Under the pieces are notes generated by a model. It made no database searches and was not told the origin of the DNA. It worked only from the letters and a program-made list of their open reading frames with translations. 64,000 bases of DNA, from the NCBI GenBank assembly GCA_013141455.1, contig JABFQW010000036.1, forward strand, positions 27,811 to 91,810. The letters are read 5' to 3'. A program made the translations under genes and the position numbers. Source of the stretch: Bacteroidales bacterium (GTDB lineage Bacteria; Bacteroidota; Bacteroidia; Bacteroidales; F082). This document shows positions 56,057 to 63,911 of the stretch, in pieces; within the stretch, counting starts at the first letter, position 1, and the number at the start of each line of letters is the position of its first letter.

Positions 56057-56066
56057 ACCGCATAAC
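56057..56066 (-). repeat. Upstream core site matched to repeat B
   Basis: Plus strand ACCGCATAAC, minus strand GTTATGCGGT, 42 bases upstream of the gene ending at 56014. It is followed on the minus strand by AGGTAAAAGGACA, which resembles ATGTTAAAAGGACA upstream of the next gene (56434-56447). Confidence 0.6.
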
Positions 56067-56088
56067 CTTTATATCTCTGTGAAAGAAC

Positions 56089-56412
56089 TCACTTTTTATC
56101 CAGGATTTTTTTAATTGAAAATCCGAGTAATCCACCTAGAATCGTTGTCATTATAGCTATAGGTATCAATGAAACAGGCTCTTTCCAGCCAATCAAAATT
56201 GCAGTAGGTAATAAAACCAAAAAAGCTGTTAAAATCCCTTTGATTATCGGATTGATTTTTAAATCAATTGTCGCAATTAGAAGTCCGACAACTATCCACA
56301 TGGTAAATGCAGAAATATTTGCGTCCCAAGTCAGATTTTGCATAATCATTGGAATTACGTCAATAATCCCGGCAACAACGCCTAATAATATCCCAATTAT
56401 AATTTTTTTCAT
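56089..56412 (-). CDS. Small integral membrane protein, hypothetical
   Basis: 107 aa with four hydrophobic segments: KIIIGILLGVVAGIIDVIPM, SAFTMWIVVGLLIATI, IIKGILTAFLVLLPTAILIG and PIAIMTTILGGLLGFSI, ending in a basic tail. Typical of small inner-membrane proteins carried as accessory genes; no function assigned. The upstream core GTTTGCGGC (minus strand, 56447-56455) has no matching partner downstream, so its own attC-like end appears lost. Confidence 0.65.
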   Translation of the reverse strand: MKKIIIGILLGVVAGIIDVIPMIMQNLTWDANISAFTMWIVVGLLIATIDLKINPIIKGILTAFLVLLPTAILIGWKEPVSLIPIAIMTTILGGLLGFSIKKILDKK

Positions 56413-56439
56413 ATCGTATCAATTTGGTAGTCTGTCCTT

Positions 56440-56588
56440 TTAACATGCCGCAAACGTTTCGAAGCTACCCGCATGCAGGGATTTTTAGCACTGAACTTAC
56501 TACGAAGAACTGAATTCCAAATTAAGCACTAAACTGTCACAGAATCACTTAACCCCTGCTTACGTGCAGGTGCTGTTATCGGTTCGCC
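56440..56588 (-). repeat. attC-like spacer D with imperfect hairpin
   Basis: On the minus strand it starts CGAACCGATAACAGCACC and ends GGGTAGCTTCGAAACGTTTG then CGGC. The segments AGCACCTGCACG near one end and AGCTACCCGCATG (as inverse) near the other are complementary at most positions, so the ~150-bp spacer can fold back on itself as attC sites do. Additional short stem CCTGC/GCAGG near the start. Confidence 0.55.
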
Positions 56589-56589
56589 C

Positions 56590-57807
56590 TTATTTTTCGG
56601 TCTTTGTAAGCCAATCTAATGCATTTATTTTTTTTATTCCGTTATATGTACCTGTGTCGTAGTCCATTGTGATTAAAAGTTTCTCGTGATGGTCTGTAAT
56701 TCTGTCAAATGGGGCTAACTCACGTTCTAAAGTCGTTGCGTTTTGTACTGTTTGCGAAACTTGTATGTATTGTGTAAAACCTTCGTTGTTGCGAACAACA
56801 AAATCAACTTCTAAATTGTTGGTTTTTCCTATCCATACCTGGTTGTTTCTGCGTTTTAGCTCAAGATAAATTATATTTTCAAGTAAATGCCCTGCATCGC
56901 TTGCCAATTCTTTTCCAAGTAATGCGTTGCGAAAACCTAAATCCACCAAATAGTATTTTTCTAGCGTTGCCAAATGTTGTTTGCCTTTGATGTCATAGCG
57001 GTTTACTTTGTAAAACAAATAGGCTTCAACCAAAGTTTCAATGTACTTTGATACCGTTTTGTTGTCAATTTTCTTTTTGTTTGTCGTTAAAATTTTGGCA
57101 ATGTTTCCTGCTGAAACACTTGAACCAACTGAATCTATTAAGAAGTTTACAACTTCCTGATATGATTCTTCGGCATAAATAGTATAGCGTTTAGAAATAT
57201 CGTTGTCGTAAATGTTTTTGAAAACCATTTGCAAATATTCATTTGCAAAATGATTTCCGTCTGCTGAAAGTCTTACAGCTTCGGGAAAACCACCTGTACG
57301 CACATATTCAGCAAAAGCACGGTCAGGGTTCGTAGTTTTGCCTGTGAACTCTAAATATTCAGCAAAAGAAAAAGGCAATACATTTATTTCATAAGCTCTA
57401 CCTGTGAGCAAAGTTGCCAATTCGCCTGATAATAAAAATGCGTTTGAACCTGTAACGTACAAATCTATGTTTGGGTGAACGTACAAGCCTTCCAACAGTT
57501 TTTCAAATTCGGGAACGTTTTGCACTTCGTCTATAAACACATAATTGGTTACGTTTTTTTTGAGATGCTTAATGATGTAATCGTAAATCTCTTTCCAATT
57601 TTTTTCTGATAAAAACCGAAATTCGGGCATATCCATATTGATTGCCAAAATGGAAATTTTGCCGTTTTCTTTACGCAACAAGTCTTGAAATTGTGTCATT
57701 AACGTTGATTTTCCACTACGTCTAACACCTGTGGCAACCTTAATTAAATTCTTGTCTTTAAGAACACTTAGTGTATCTAAGTACCGTTTACGTGCTATTG
57801 TTTGCAT
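56590..57807 (-). CDS. AAA_14/DUF4143-family ATPase
   Basis: 405 aa from the chosen start. Walker A KVATGVRRSGKSTLMTQF near residues 25-42, Walker B YVFIDEVQNVPEFEKLL near 90, sensor-like DLYVTGSNAFLLSGELATLL, and the C-terminal DUF4143 nuclease-like domain (LENIIYLELKRRNNQVWI, VDFVVRN). The family is a widespread mobile accessory ATPase without a settled role. Start: ATG 57807 (QTIARKRYLDTLSVL); an upstream start at 57843 adds 12 unrelated residues. Its downstream core CGAACCGATAAC is only approximately matched upstream (ATAATCGGT at 57988-57996). Confidence 0.85.
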   Translation of the reverse strand: MQTIARKRYLDTLSVLKDKNLIKVATGVRRSGKSTLMTQFQDLLRKENGKISILAINMDMPEFRFLSEKNWKEIYDYIIKHLKKNVTNYVFIDEVQNVPEFEKLLEGLYVHPNIDLYVTGSNAFLLSGELATLLTGRAYEINVLPFSFAEYLEFTGKTTNPDRAFAEYVRTGGFPEAVRLSADGNHFANEYLQMVFKNIYDNDISKRYTIYAEESYQEVVNFLIDSVGSSVSAGNIAKILTTNKKKIDNKTVSKYIETLVEAYLFYKVNRYDIKGKQHLATLEKYYLVDLGFRNALLGKELASDAGHLLENIIYLELKRRNNQVWIGKTNNLEVDFVVRNNEGFTQYIQVSQTVQNATTLERELAPFDRITDHHEKLLITMDYDTGTYNGIKKINALDWLTKTEK

Positions 57808-58161
57808 AGGGTAAAGATAAACAAAATTCCTAAAACTAATCAAAAATAAAAACTTTTAGGAATTTTATAATCGCTTTTTTTGGTCAGGTTTGGTTTATTG
57901 CGTTTTTAAAATAACCATAGTTTTTGTCAACTAAAATTCGTCTGTTCAATGTCATTTGTGTTTGTCTTGATGTGTCGTTTTAGGGTGACCGATTATGTAG
58001 GAAGCTACACGCAGGGGCGGATTATTCGGCTGCGCCTCATGAGATTGCTTCGCTTTGTTGCGGGGTGGTTTCCTGTCAAGCTGAAAGACGGAGCGGAAAG
58101 ATGCTCACCGAAAACCACCGCTGCCGCACTTTACGGGTAGCTGAAGTTATAAGCCGTTTTT
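57808..58161. other. Non-coding spacer of the cassette-like array (C)
   Basis: About 350 bp between the ATPase and kinase genes. Its right half is attC-like (57988-58156); the rest is AT-rich and holds the promoter of the ATPase gene. Short plus-strand frames at 57949-58140 and 58065-58310 read through the repeat and are not believed. Confidence 0.5.
57988..58156 (-). repeat. attC-like site C with imperfect inverted-repeat structure
   Basis: It contains body C (58093-58156), aligned to A and B. On the minus strand it starts CGGCTTATAACTTCAGCTAC and ends CGTGTAGCTTCCTACATAAT then CGGT. CAGCTACCCG and CGTGTAGCTTCC are complementary at 8 of 9 central positions, and GGTGGTTTTC pairs with GGAAACCACC further in. 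The outer core GGCTTATAAC is the exact inverse of the core upstream of the kinase gene. Confidence 0.68.
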
Positions 58162-59541
58162 TCACCATTCGTCAATCTCTTTTAATCTTTCTAATTTTTC
58201 TTCTTCAAGTTTATTTTGAATTTCTTTCTGTAAACGTTGAATTGTGGGATGAAGTTTTGTTGCAGGAACTCTGTCCGCTAATAGCTCATAATATTCCGGA
58301 TTTTCTTTAAGCATTTCGCTTACTGCTATTGCTTCTTGGTCATCTTTAATGTCTTGGAGCATTAGATCAAAAACTTCCATTGCATTATATCTATTGCACC
58401 AAAAAGAAGCAAAGAGAGTCATTCTCATAGCCTTCAGTTTTGTTTCAAATTCTTTAGACCCTTTAAAAATCATTTTCATTGCGTCTGCTACGAGTTCTGC
58501 ATCTGAAAAATTGATTCTGGATTCCTTAAAATAAGTTTCTGTAGTTGAGACATATATGTCAATTAGGTTTGAGCAAAGAGCAGGGAAATTACTTGCTATT
58601 ATTTCTAGTATTGGTTTTGGTATATCATTAAATTTTTTGAAAAATGTCTCTGGGTAGTCTTTGAAATGGAAAAGTGTACTTATAATATTTTCTACATTTT
58701 CTTTGTCATATGTTTTTAGCTTCAAGTTGTCTTTTGCAACATTTATTAAATTCTCATATACATTCGCTGGATTTGCCTGCGGTTTAAGTGATAGTAAATA
58801 ATTGTTCAGAGCATTCTCCAACTCTCCAACGGATTTATATCGGTCTTCAGGATTATCTGCGATACACTTTCTGACAATATAAAGAAGTCCACCAGGTAGA
58901 CGATCCTTCTCAATTAAGGTTGGATTTGAATTTGTAAAGACATTATAGATGGTTTTACCTAACTGATAAATATCACTCTTCACATTTGCATTTTTTGTGC
59001 CACCCGATTTAAAAAACTCTGGTGGAATATATCCTTGAGTTCCCATATAAACATTGGAACTGGTCAATATAGAACTGTCTCGATCATTAAATTTCCCTAA
59101 TCCTAAATCACTTACTTTAACAACATTAGCTTTGTCAACTAAAACATTTTTAGGCTTAATATCTCTATGAATTATGCCTGAGATATGAAGTGCATTTATT
59201 CCATTACAAACCTGTAAAAGAATATTGATTGCTAATTCTTGATTTGCTTGAAGTTTGTCTAATTTTTTATCTATAGAAAACTTACATAAAGGCATTATGA
59301 AATATGGCGAGTCACCATCTAAATTATCTGAGAGAACTTCAATTACATTTTCGTGTTTGACACTAGCCATTAACCGAACTTCTCTTTTAAATCTCTTTAT
59401 TGTTTCTTCGTCTTTTTCAAGACATACTTTTAATGCAAAATGTTCTCCTTCTTGTTCAACCTCATAAACCTTACCCATACCTCCTTCTCCTATTTCTTCG
59501 AGAATTAAATATTTTCCGTCAATTCTGTCACCTATATTCAT
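58162..59541 (-). CDS. Hanks-type Ser/Thr protein kinase with unknown C-terminal domain
   Basis: 459 aa, soluble. Kinase domain about 11-250: glycine loop GEGGMGKV (18-25), Lys38, Glu54, catalytic loop IIHRDIKPKN (Asp127), DLG in place of DFG (Asp145), activation-segment end GTQGYIPPE. Residues 260-459 are helical and match nothing I know (FHFKDYPETFFKKFNDIP, DAELVADAMKMIFKGS). No transmembrane or PASTA region, so it is cytosolic. It is bracketed by GTTATAAGCC (58146-58155) and GGCTTATAAC (59578-59587), as a single integron-type cassette would be. A role in stress response or phage defence is speculation. Confidence 0.88.
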   Translation of the reverse strand: MNIGDRIDGKYLILEEIGEGGMGKVYEVEQEGEHFALKVCLEKDEETIKRFKREVRLMASVKHENVIEVLSDNLDGDSPYFIMPLCKFSIDKKLDKLQANQELAINILLQVCNGINALHISGIIHRDIKPKNVLVDKANVVKVSDLGLGKFNDRDSSILTSSNVYMGTQGYIPPEFFKSGGTKNANVKSDIYQLGKTIYNVFTNSNPTLIEKDRLPGGLLYIVRKCIADNPEDRYKSVGELENALNNYLLSLKPQANPANVYENLINVAKDNLKLKTYDKENVENIISTLFHFKDYPETFFKKFNDIPKPILEIIASNFPALCSNLIDIYVSTTETYFKESRINFSDAELVADAMKMIFKGSKEFETKLKAMRMTLFASFWCNRYNAMEVFDLMLQDIKDDQEAIAVSEMLKENPEYYELLADRVPATKLHPTIQRLQKEIQNKLEEEKLERLKEIDEW

Positions 59542-59577
59542 ATTTTAAATTGTTTAGTTTCGTGTCACACTTAAAAT

Positions 59578-59587
59578 GGCTTATAAC
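59578..59587 (-). repeat. Upstream core site of the kinase cassette
   Basis: Plus strand GGCTTATAAC; exact inverse of GTTATAAGCC at 58146-58155. It lies 37 bases before the kinase ATG. Confidence 0.6.
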
Positions 59588-59910
59588 TAGGATATATCAC
59601 CAAAGATATAGTACTTTATTGAGATTCCATAGGTGTTAATTTTTATGTTTCCAATCCTATCCGATTATAGCGTATCGGGCATACTGACAATATTCCTTGC
59701 TGCTTTGGGCGTTAAAAACCTGTAAACCAGTGTTGTTTTCATGTTGCTATGCCTTTGCAATTGCTATATGTATCGTATGTCAATGCCGGTTTCTGTCCAA
59801 TGGCTGTCTATATTATGCCGCAAGGTAGGTTACCTTGCTTTCTTATTGATCCCGGCCTAATTATTTTGTGTATGTTCCGGTTGTAATAAAAATTTTTCAA
59901 TGCTTGCTTT

Positions 59911-60161
59911 GGCTGGAGGTGCTATTGTTCAGGTTAGAGGTATTATATATTCAGGTTAGAGGCGCGTTAGTTTAGGTTGGAGGTATTATATATTCAGGTT
60001 GGAGGTGCGTTAATTCAGGTTGGAGGTATTATATATTCAGGTTGAAGGTGCTTTCGTTCAGGTTGGAGGTGCGTTAGTTCAGGTTGGAGGTGCGTTAGTT
60101 CAGGTTAGAGGTGCGTTAGTTCAGGTTGGAGGTGCTCTCGTTCGGGTTGGAGGCGCTCTTC
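59911..60161. repeat. Tandem repeat of 21/22-bp units, about 12 copies
   Basis: Two unit types share TTCAGGTTGGAGGT and differ in the tail: GCGTTAG (21 bp) and ATTATATA (22 bp). In the left part the two types alternate; the right part is made of the 21-bp type with small changes. Degenerate units (CCGGAGGCTCT) continue to about 60225. The 22-bp units break any reading frame, so it is not coding. No spacers, so not CRISPR. Confidence 0.85.
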
Positions 60162-60244
60162 ATTGTAGTCCGGGGGTAAGTAATTAATCCAGAGGTTTCT
60201 ACTTTATGCCGGAGGCTCTCTACGCTATTATGAAAGTTCTTTAC

Positions 60245-60292
60245 TATCAACCAATCAACCCATCAACCTATCAACTTATCAACCTATCAAAC
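60245..60292. repeat. ATCAACC/ATCAACT short repeat cluster
   Basis: Runs of TATCAACC, AATCAACCC, CATCAACC and TATCAACTT, like the cluster at 2658-2733, ending at the 3' end of the large fusion gene. Non-coding. Confidence 0.5.
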
Positions 60293-63200
60293 AATCTCTT
60301 CCGATTCATCATTCATCGTAATCACCGATATCCTTTTCTTCCCGTCCATCCGCACGGCAAGCGGTTCGGCGAATCGTACATGTCTGAAGTATTTCCTGTC
60401 GGAGATGATTTCCTGTTTGTTCAGTATCTTCCAGTTAATATAACTTCTCGAAATCTCGGGCTGCACCGTGAAATAACCCACATTCATCGAGGTAACATTA
60501 TGAAAAAAGTGTGAGCCCGAAGAGGCGTCTAAGGGGAAATCCTCAAGGCTTGTTTCCACAATCACCTTGGCCTGACTGATCTGCGGCCAGTTTACCGGAA
60601 TACCGATCCATTTGTCACGCGTTCCCCAACGGCCGGGACCGATGAGCAGATAAGGTGTTTTGGAAGCAACGAATTCATCATTTAATTTGCTGATTTCCTT
60701 AGCCATTTCCTCCGTAAAGCGCTTATCAAAACGATCTTTATCAATATAAACCACGTCACGTATGTTTTTGATAAGACCATTTCCCATCCCTTTTTCCGAA
60801 AAAAGCAGGATATTTTCTTTTTTGATTTTGTTCATCTCCACCGTATAATCTTCGGCGCTTCCGATCAGTGGTTTAATCTGGAGCAGATAGAACGAACATT
60901 TACCGTTTTCATCGCGATCCAGATCGAGGGCAAACTCAATTTCGATGGCTGTGCCAAGCGCCTCTTTCACCACATCGAGCACTATCTCAATGGTCTGGGC
61001 TAAGGGTGTATAATTGTATTTCAGGATATTGGCAAAATTGAGAATACGCGGTCCCGGCTTACTGATGCCCGGGTAAATGGTGTTATTGTCGGCATTATAC
61101 ACCGAGGCACAATGACGCAGCGTGCCATGCTCCTCAGCTTCAGCGATATCCAATTTCGTAAGACCGGCCATATCGCCTTCGAGCAGGTTAGGTGAGGTCT
61201 TGTTCAGGTCAACAGCCAGAAAGTCGATCTGTGAATTTTTGAACTGGTCTTTTGGGGTATTGATGTCGATGCCCGGATATTTTGGTGAAAAACGATATGC
61301 TTTATCGCCTTCAACCACATATTTACCCAACCCTAACGCTGTTACGGCAAAACCTTCTTCGGGTTTCATGTGGCCGAAGGGATAATAATTATACGATTGT
61401 GCCACACCGCTTACATGCGGATAATAATAGTTACCATACTGTTTACCAACGAGTTCCTGAATGACAACCGCCATTTTCTCTTCTTCGATATGATAATTGA
61501 TCGCTTTAACATAGCCACGTGCTACATCGGAATACACCGAGGCGAAAACTAATTTTATGGCATCCATCAATTGATTGAGCCTCTCGTCGATATCCGGATG
61601 GTTGTTGGGCAGGATGTAGGTTTCAAAAATACCCGCGAAGGGCTGCGACAGGCTATCTTCAAACAAACCTGAAGAGCGGACGGCGAGCGGCTTGGGAATC
61701 ATTTGAAGCAGCGTTTTTAACCGTTTGGTGAGCGTTGGTGTTAGTTTTCCGTTTACGAAAGCCAATTTTATGGTTTCGTAGTTCGTCTCTTTCAGAGTGA
61801 GTTCGTGAAGATTATTACGTTCTAAAAACAATTGAAATTCTTCTGTTCCGATCACCGATGTTTTTGGGGTACGGATGTTGATATCCGGTATGTGTTCCGA
61901 AAAATCGTAATTATGGATGAGTGAATTGATGAATGCCAATCCGCGACCTTTTCCACCAAGTGATCCATCGGCCAGGCTAACGATATTTTTCTCGTCAAGA
62001 ATAGCCTGTTCTTCGTAAGGGATTATTTTGCCAACATTTTGTTCGTTTCTGAACTGTTGTATCATGGTTATCAGTTCCTTACGCAATTGTTCAGCGTTCT
62101 CAAAGTCGGTAACACGTTTGGGATTGATGATTTTGGCAACCCGAATCTCACCACGGGCCATTAGCCAAAGCGAAAAATGGTTGCGACGGGCATGGTAAAT
62201 CAACGATTCGGCAGGAATGGTACGCAGGTTGGCTTCAAATTCTTTCAGCGTATTTGCCTGAGCAATCTGTTTCCCATAACGGTCGCGATAAATGAAATTT
62301 CCGAAACCAAGATAATGGGTGATAAAACTTTGAAAATCCTGCGATAGTGTCTCGCTGTTCTTGTCGATAAAAGTCGATTTGTATCGATAGGCAATCTTAA
62401 CATTTTGCGGGTCAGACGATTGTATGATAATAGGAAGTTCGGGTATCAGGCGTTTCGAAAATTCGACAAGGTTAACCCCGGCGTTTTCATCCAGTTCATT
62501 GTTTCTGTCGAATTTCATATCCGTGATCAGGCAAAGCATAAATTCCTTGTATTCCTGCATGATATGACAGGCCTCCTCGTATGAACTCGCGAGTAGAATT
62601 TTGGGCCTGGCACGCATGCGCAACACCTTATACAATTCGTCGGTACTCACATCATCGATGATACGACGGGTTTGATCCATCACGATTTTATAAAGTATCG
62701 GCAGGTAACGCGAATAATATTTCGGCGAATCCTCTACCAGCAGTATCACACGCACCAGACCGACTTTCGTGTCATTCACCACGTTGATCCGGTCTTCCAC
62801 CATTTTTATCATCGAGAAGAACACATTCGAATCGCCGTTCCAGGTGAAAATGCGGTCGATGGAATAATTGGTACGGACTGCATGGCTGAAATAGGCTATT
62901 TCGGCATTATTGTTGAGTAAAAAGAAAATCGGGATATAGGTGAATTCCTTTTTGATCCGTTTACTGAGTTCTAACGGAGTTTTTTTATCGACACTCACCA
63001 TGAAAATGATCAGGTCGAAATGGCGTGCCCTGAGTTCTTCAAACGCTTCCGAATCGGTTGTTACACCGGTAATACGCGGAACCGAGGTGAGGTTCAATTG
63101 ATGATAATGACCAAGCACATGTTCCGAAAAACGACCTTCACGTTCGATGGAATAGGCATCATAGAGATTCGAAACCAACAGGATTTCTTTTACTTTAAAA

Positions 63201-63763
63201 GTCATCAGATCGTGGTAAACATCACGGTCCGAATTATTTTTATTGAGGAAGTTCTGCAGGAGCTGACGACTATATTTTGGTGGCTCCACATCACACGAGG
63301 GATAAACTTTGGCTTTTTTTTGCGGTTTGTCGCCTAAGATGTTCTTTCCGGTTAAACCGTTCAGATAACCACTGATGAGGTTGGCCAGGTTGAGCATCAA
63401 ATCACGTTCCTCTTCCAGAAAAGGTCCTTCGTCACATTCCGGAAATTCCTTGGTATAATTGATTTCTATGAAGCCTCTTTTCCCATCAATGGTTTCAAAT
63501 TCCTGAAGCTGTCTCCATTGTGTGAGTCCGAAATTTGGTGAAAAAAAGTAATCATTGTCATACATGATACGGGCACCCGTGAATTCAGGATATTGCCAGC
63601 CATCGGGCAACACCATGGTGATATGCTTGAGCGTTTCTTCGATGGATTTATTCTCACGGATAATCTGGGTGGTCCGGTTTAAGGTGGAGAGCTCCTTCAG
63701 CCGCTCTAAATTTTCTGCTCTCAGGCGTTCATACCTGCCGTCGGGTTCGGTGCCAGTTGCCAT
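60287..63763 (-). CDS. Receiver-like domains fused to a PEP/pyruvate-binding (PPDK N-terminal) domain
   Basis: 1158 aa. Residues 1-140 look GAF-like. About 190-310 form a degenerate receiver (ILLVSNLYDA, no acidic pocket). About 336-480 form a second receiver with the full set: VILLVEDS (Glu344, Asp345), LITDMKF (Asp415), IIIQSS (Ser449/450), FIDKNS (Lys468). From about 595 the ATP-grasp-type domain of PEP synthase/PPDK begins (LADGSLGGKGRGLAFINSLI, KPLAVRSSGLFEDS, YGNYYYPHVSGVAQSYNYYP, FALDLDRDENGKCSFYLLQI). I see no phosphohistidine swivel motif and no PEP-barrel, so it is not a complete PEP synthase. Regulatory phosphotransfer is plausible but unproven. Confidence 0.8.
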   Translation of the reverse strand: MATGTEPDGRYERLRAENLERLKELSTLNRTTQIIRENKSIEETLKHITMVLPDGWQYPEFTGARIMYDNDYFFSPNFGLTQWRQLQEFETIDGKRGFIEINYTKEFPECDEGPFLEEERDLMLNLANLISGYLNGLTGKNILGDKPQKKAKVYPSCDVEPPKYSRQLLQNFLNKNNSDRDVYHDLMTFKVKEILLVSNLYDAYSIEREGRFSEHVLGHYHQLNLTSVPRITGVTTDSEAFEELRARHFDLIIFMVSVDKKTPLELSKRIKKEFTYIPIFFLLNNNAEIAYFSHAVRTNYSIDRIFTWNGDSNVFFSMIKMVEDRINVVNDTKVGLVRVILLVEDSPKYYSRYLPILYKIVMDQTRRIIDDVSTDELYKVLRMRARPKILLASSYEEACHIMQEYKEFMLCLITDMKFDRNNELDENAGVNLVEFSKRLIPELPIIIQSSDPQNVKIAYRYKSTFIDKNSETLSQDFQSFITHYLGFGNFIYRDRYGKQIAQANTLKEFEANLRTIPAESLIYHARRNHFSLWLMARGEIRVAKIINPKRVTDFENAEQLRKELITMIQQFRNEQNVGKIIPYEEQAILDEKNIVSLADGSLGGKGRGLAFINSLIHNYDFSEHIPDINIRTPKTSVIGTEEFQLFLERNNLHELTLKETNYETIKLAFVNGKLTPTLTKRLKTLLQMIPKPLAVRSSGLFEDSLSQPFAGIFETYILPNNHPDIDERLNQLMDAIKLVFASVYSDVARGYVKAINYHIEEEKMAVVIQELVGKQYGNYYYPHVSGVAQSYNYYPFGHMKPEEGFAVTALGLGKYVVEGDKAYRFSPKYPGIDINTPKDQFKNSQIDFLAVDLNKTSPNLLEGDMAGLTKLDIAEAEEHGTLRHCASVYNADNNTIYPGISKPGPRILNFANILKYNYTPLAQTIEIVLDVVKEALGTAIEIEFALDLDRDENGKCSFYLLQIKPLIGSAEDYTVEMNKIKKENILLFSEKGMGNGLIKNIRDVVYIDKDRFDKRFTEEMAKEISKLNDEFVASKTPYLLIGPGRWGTRDKWIGIPVNWPQISQAKVIVETSLEDFPLDASSGSHFFHNVTSMNVGYFTVQPEISRSYINWKILNKQEIISDRKYFRHVRFAEPLAVRMDGKKRISVITMNDESEEIV

Positions 63764-63911
63764 GGATTCTGAATTAATACTGTTCCAACAAAGGTAGTAA
63801 ATTGGATGAATTCAGGTAAAGTAAAACAATTTGTAATGGTTTGTTGTCGCATTATCTGAGTTACCAACAATACAAAAGACATCTATAGCGTTAATAATCA
63901 AAAAATAAATA

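Larger units (their letters stand above)
59542..60286. other. 745-bp non-coding region with tandem repeat, no integrase gene
   Basis: Upstream edge of the minus-strand array. It contains the core site GGCTTATAAC (59578-59587), about 300 bp of unique AT-rich sequence, a tandem repeat (59911-60161) and a cluster of ATCAACC-type repeats (60245-60292). I looked on both strands for an integrase or transposase and found no open frame of useful length. Confidence 0.6.

Noticed and set aside
58065..58310. 81-codon plus-strand frame over the attC-like site and kinase end
   Set aside because: Composed of repeat plus the antisense of the kinase C-terminus.
51782..59587. Prophage or conjugative element
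   Set aside because: No capsid, tail, terminase, relaxase or mobilisation genes; the gene and repeat pattern fits cassettes better.
59911..60225. CRISPR array
   Set aside because: Units are directly abutting 21/22-bp repeats with no unique spacers and no cas genes nearby.
59542..60286. Integron integrase or transposase in the region upstream of the cassette-like array
   Set aside because: No open frame of adequate length on either strand; only repeats and AT-rich sequence.
60287..63763. Complete phosphoenolpyruvate synthase
   Set aside because: Only the ATP-binding domain is present; no phosphohistidine motif or PEP-binding barrel was found.
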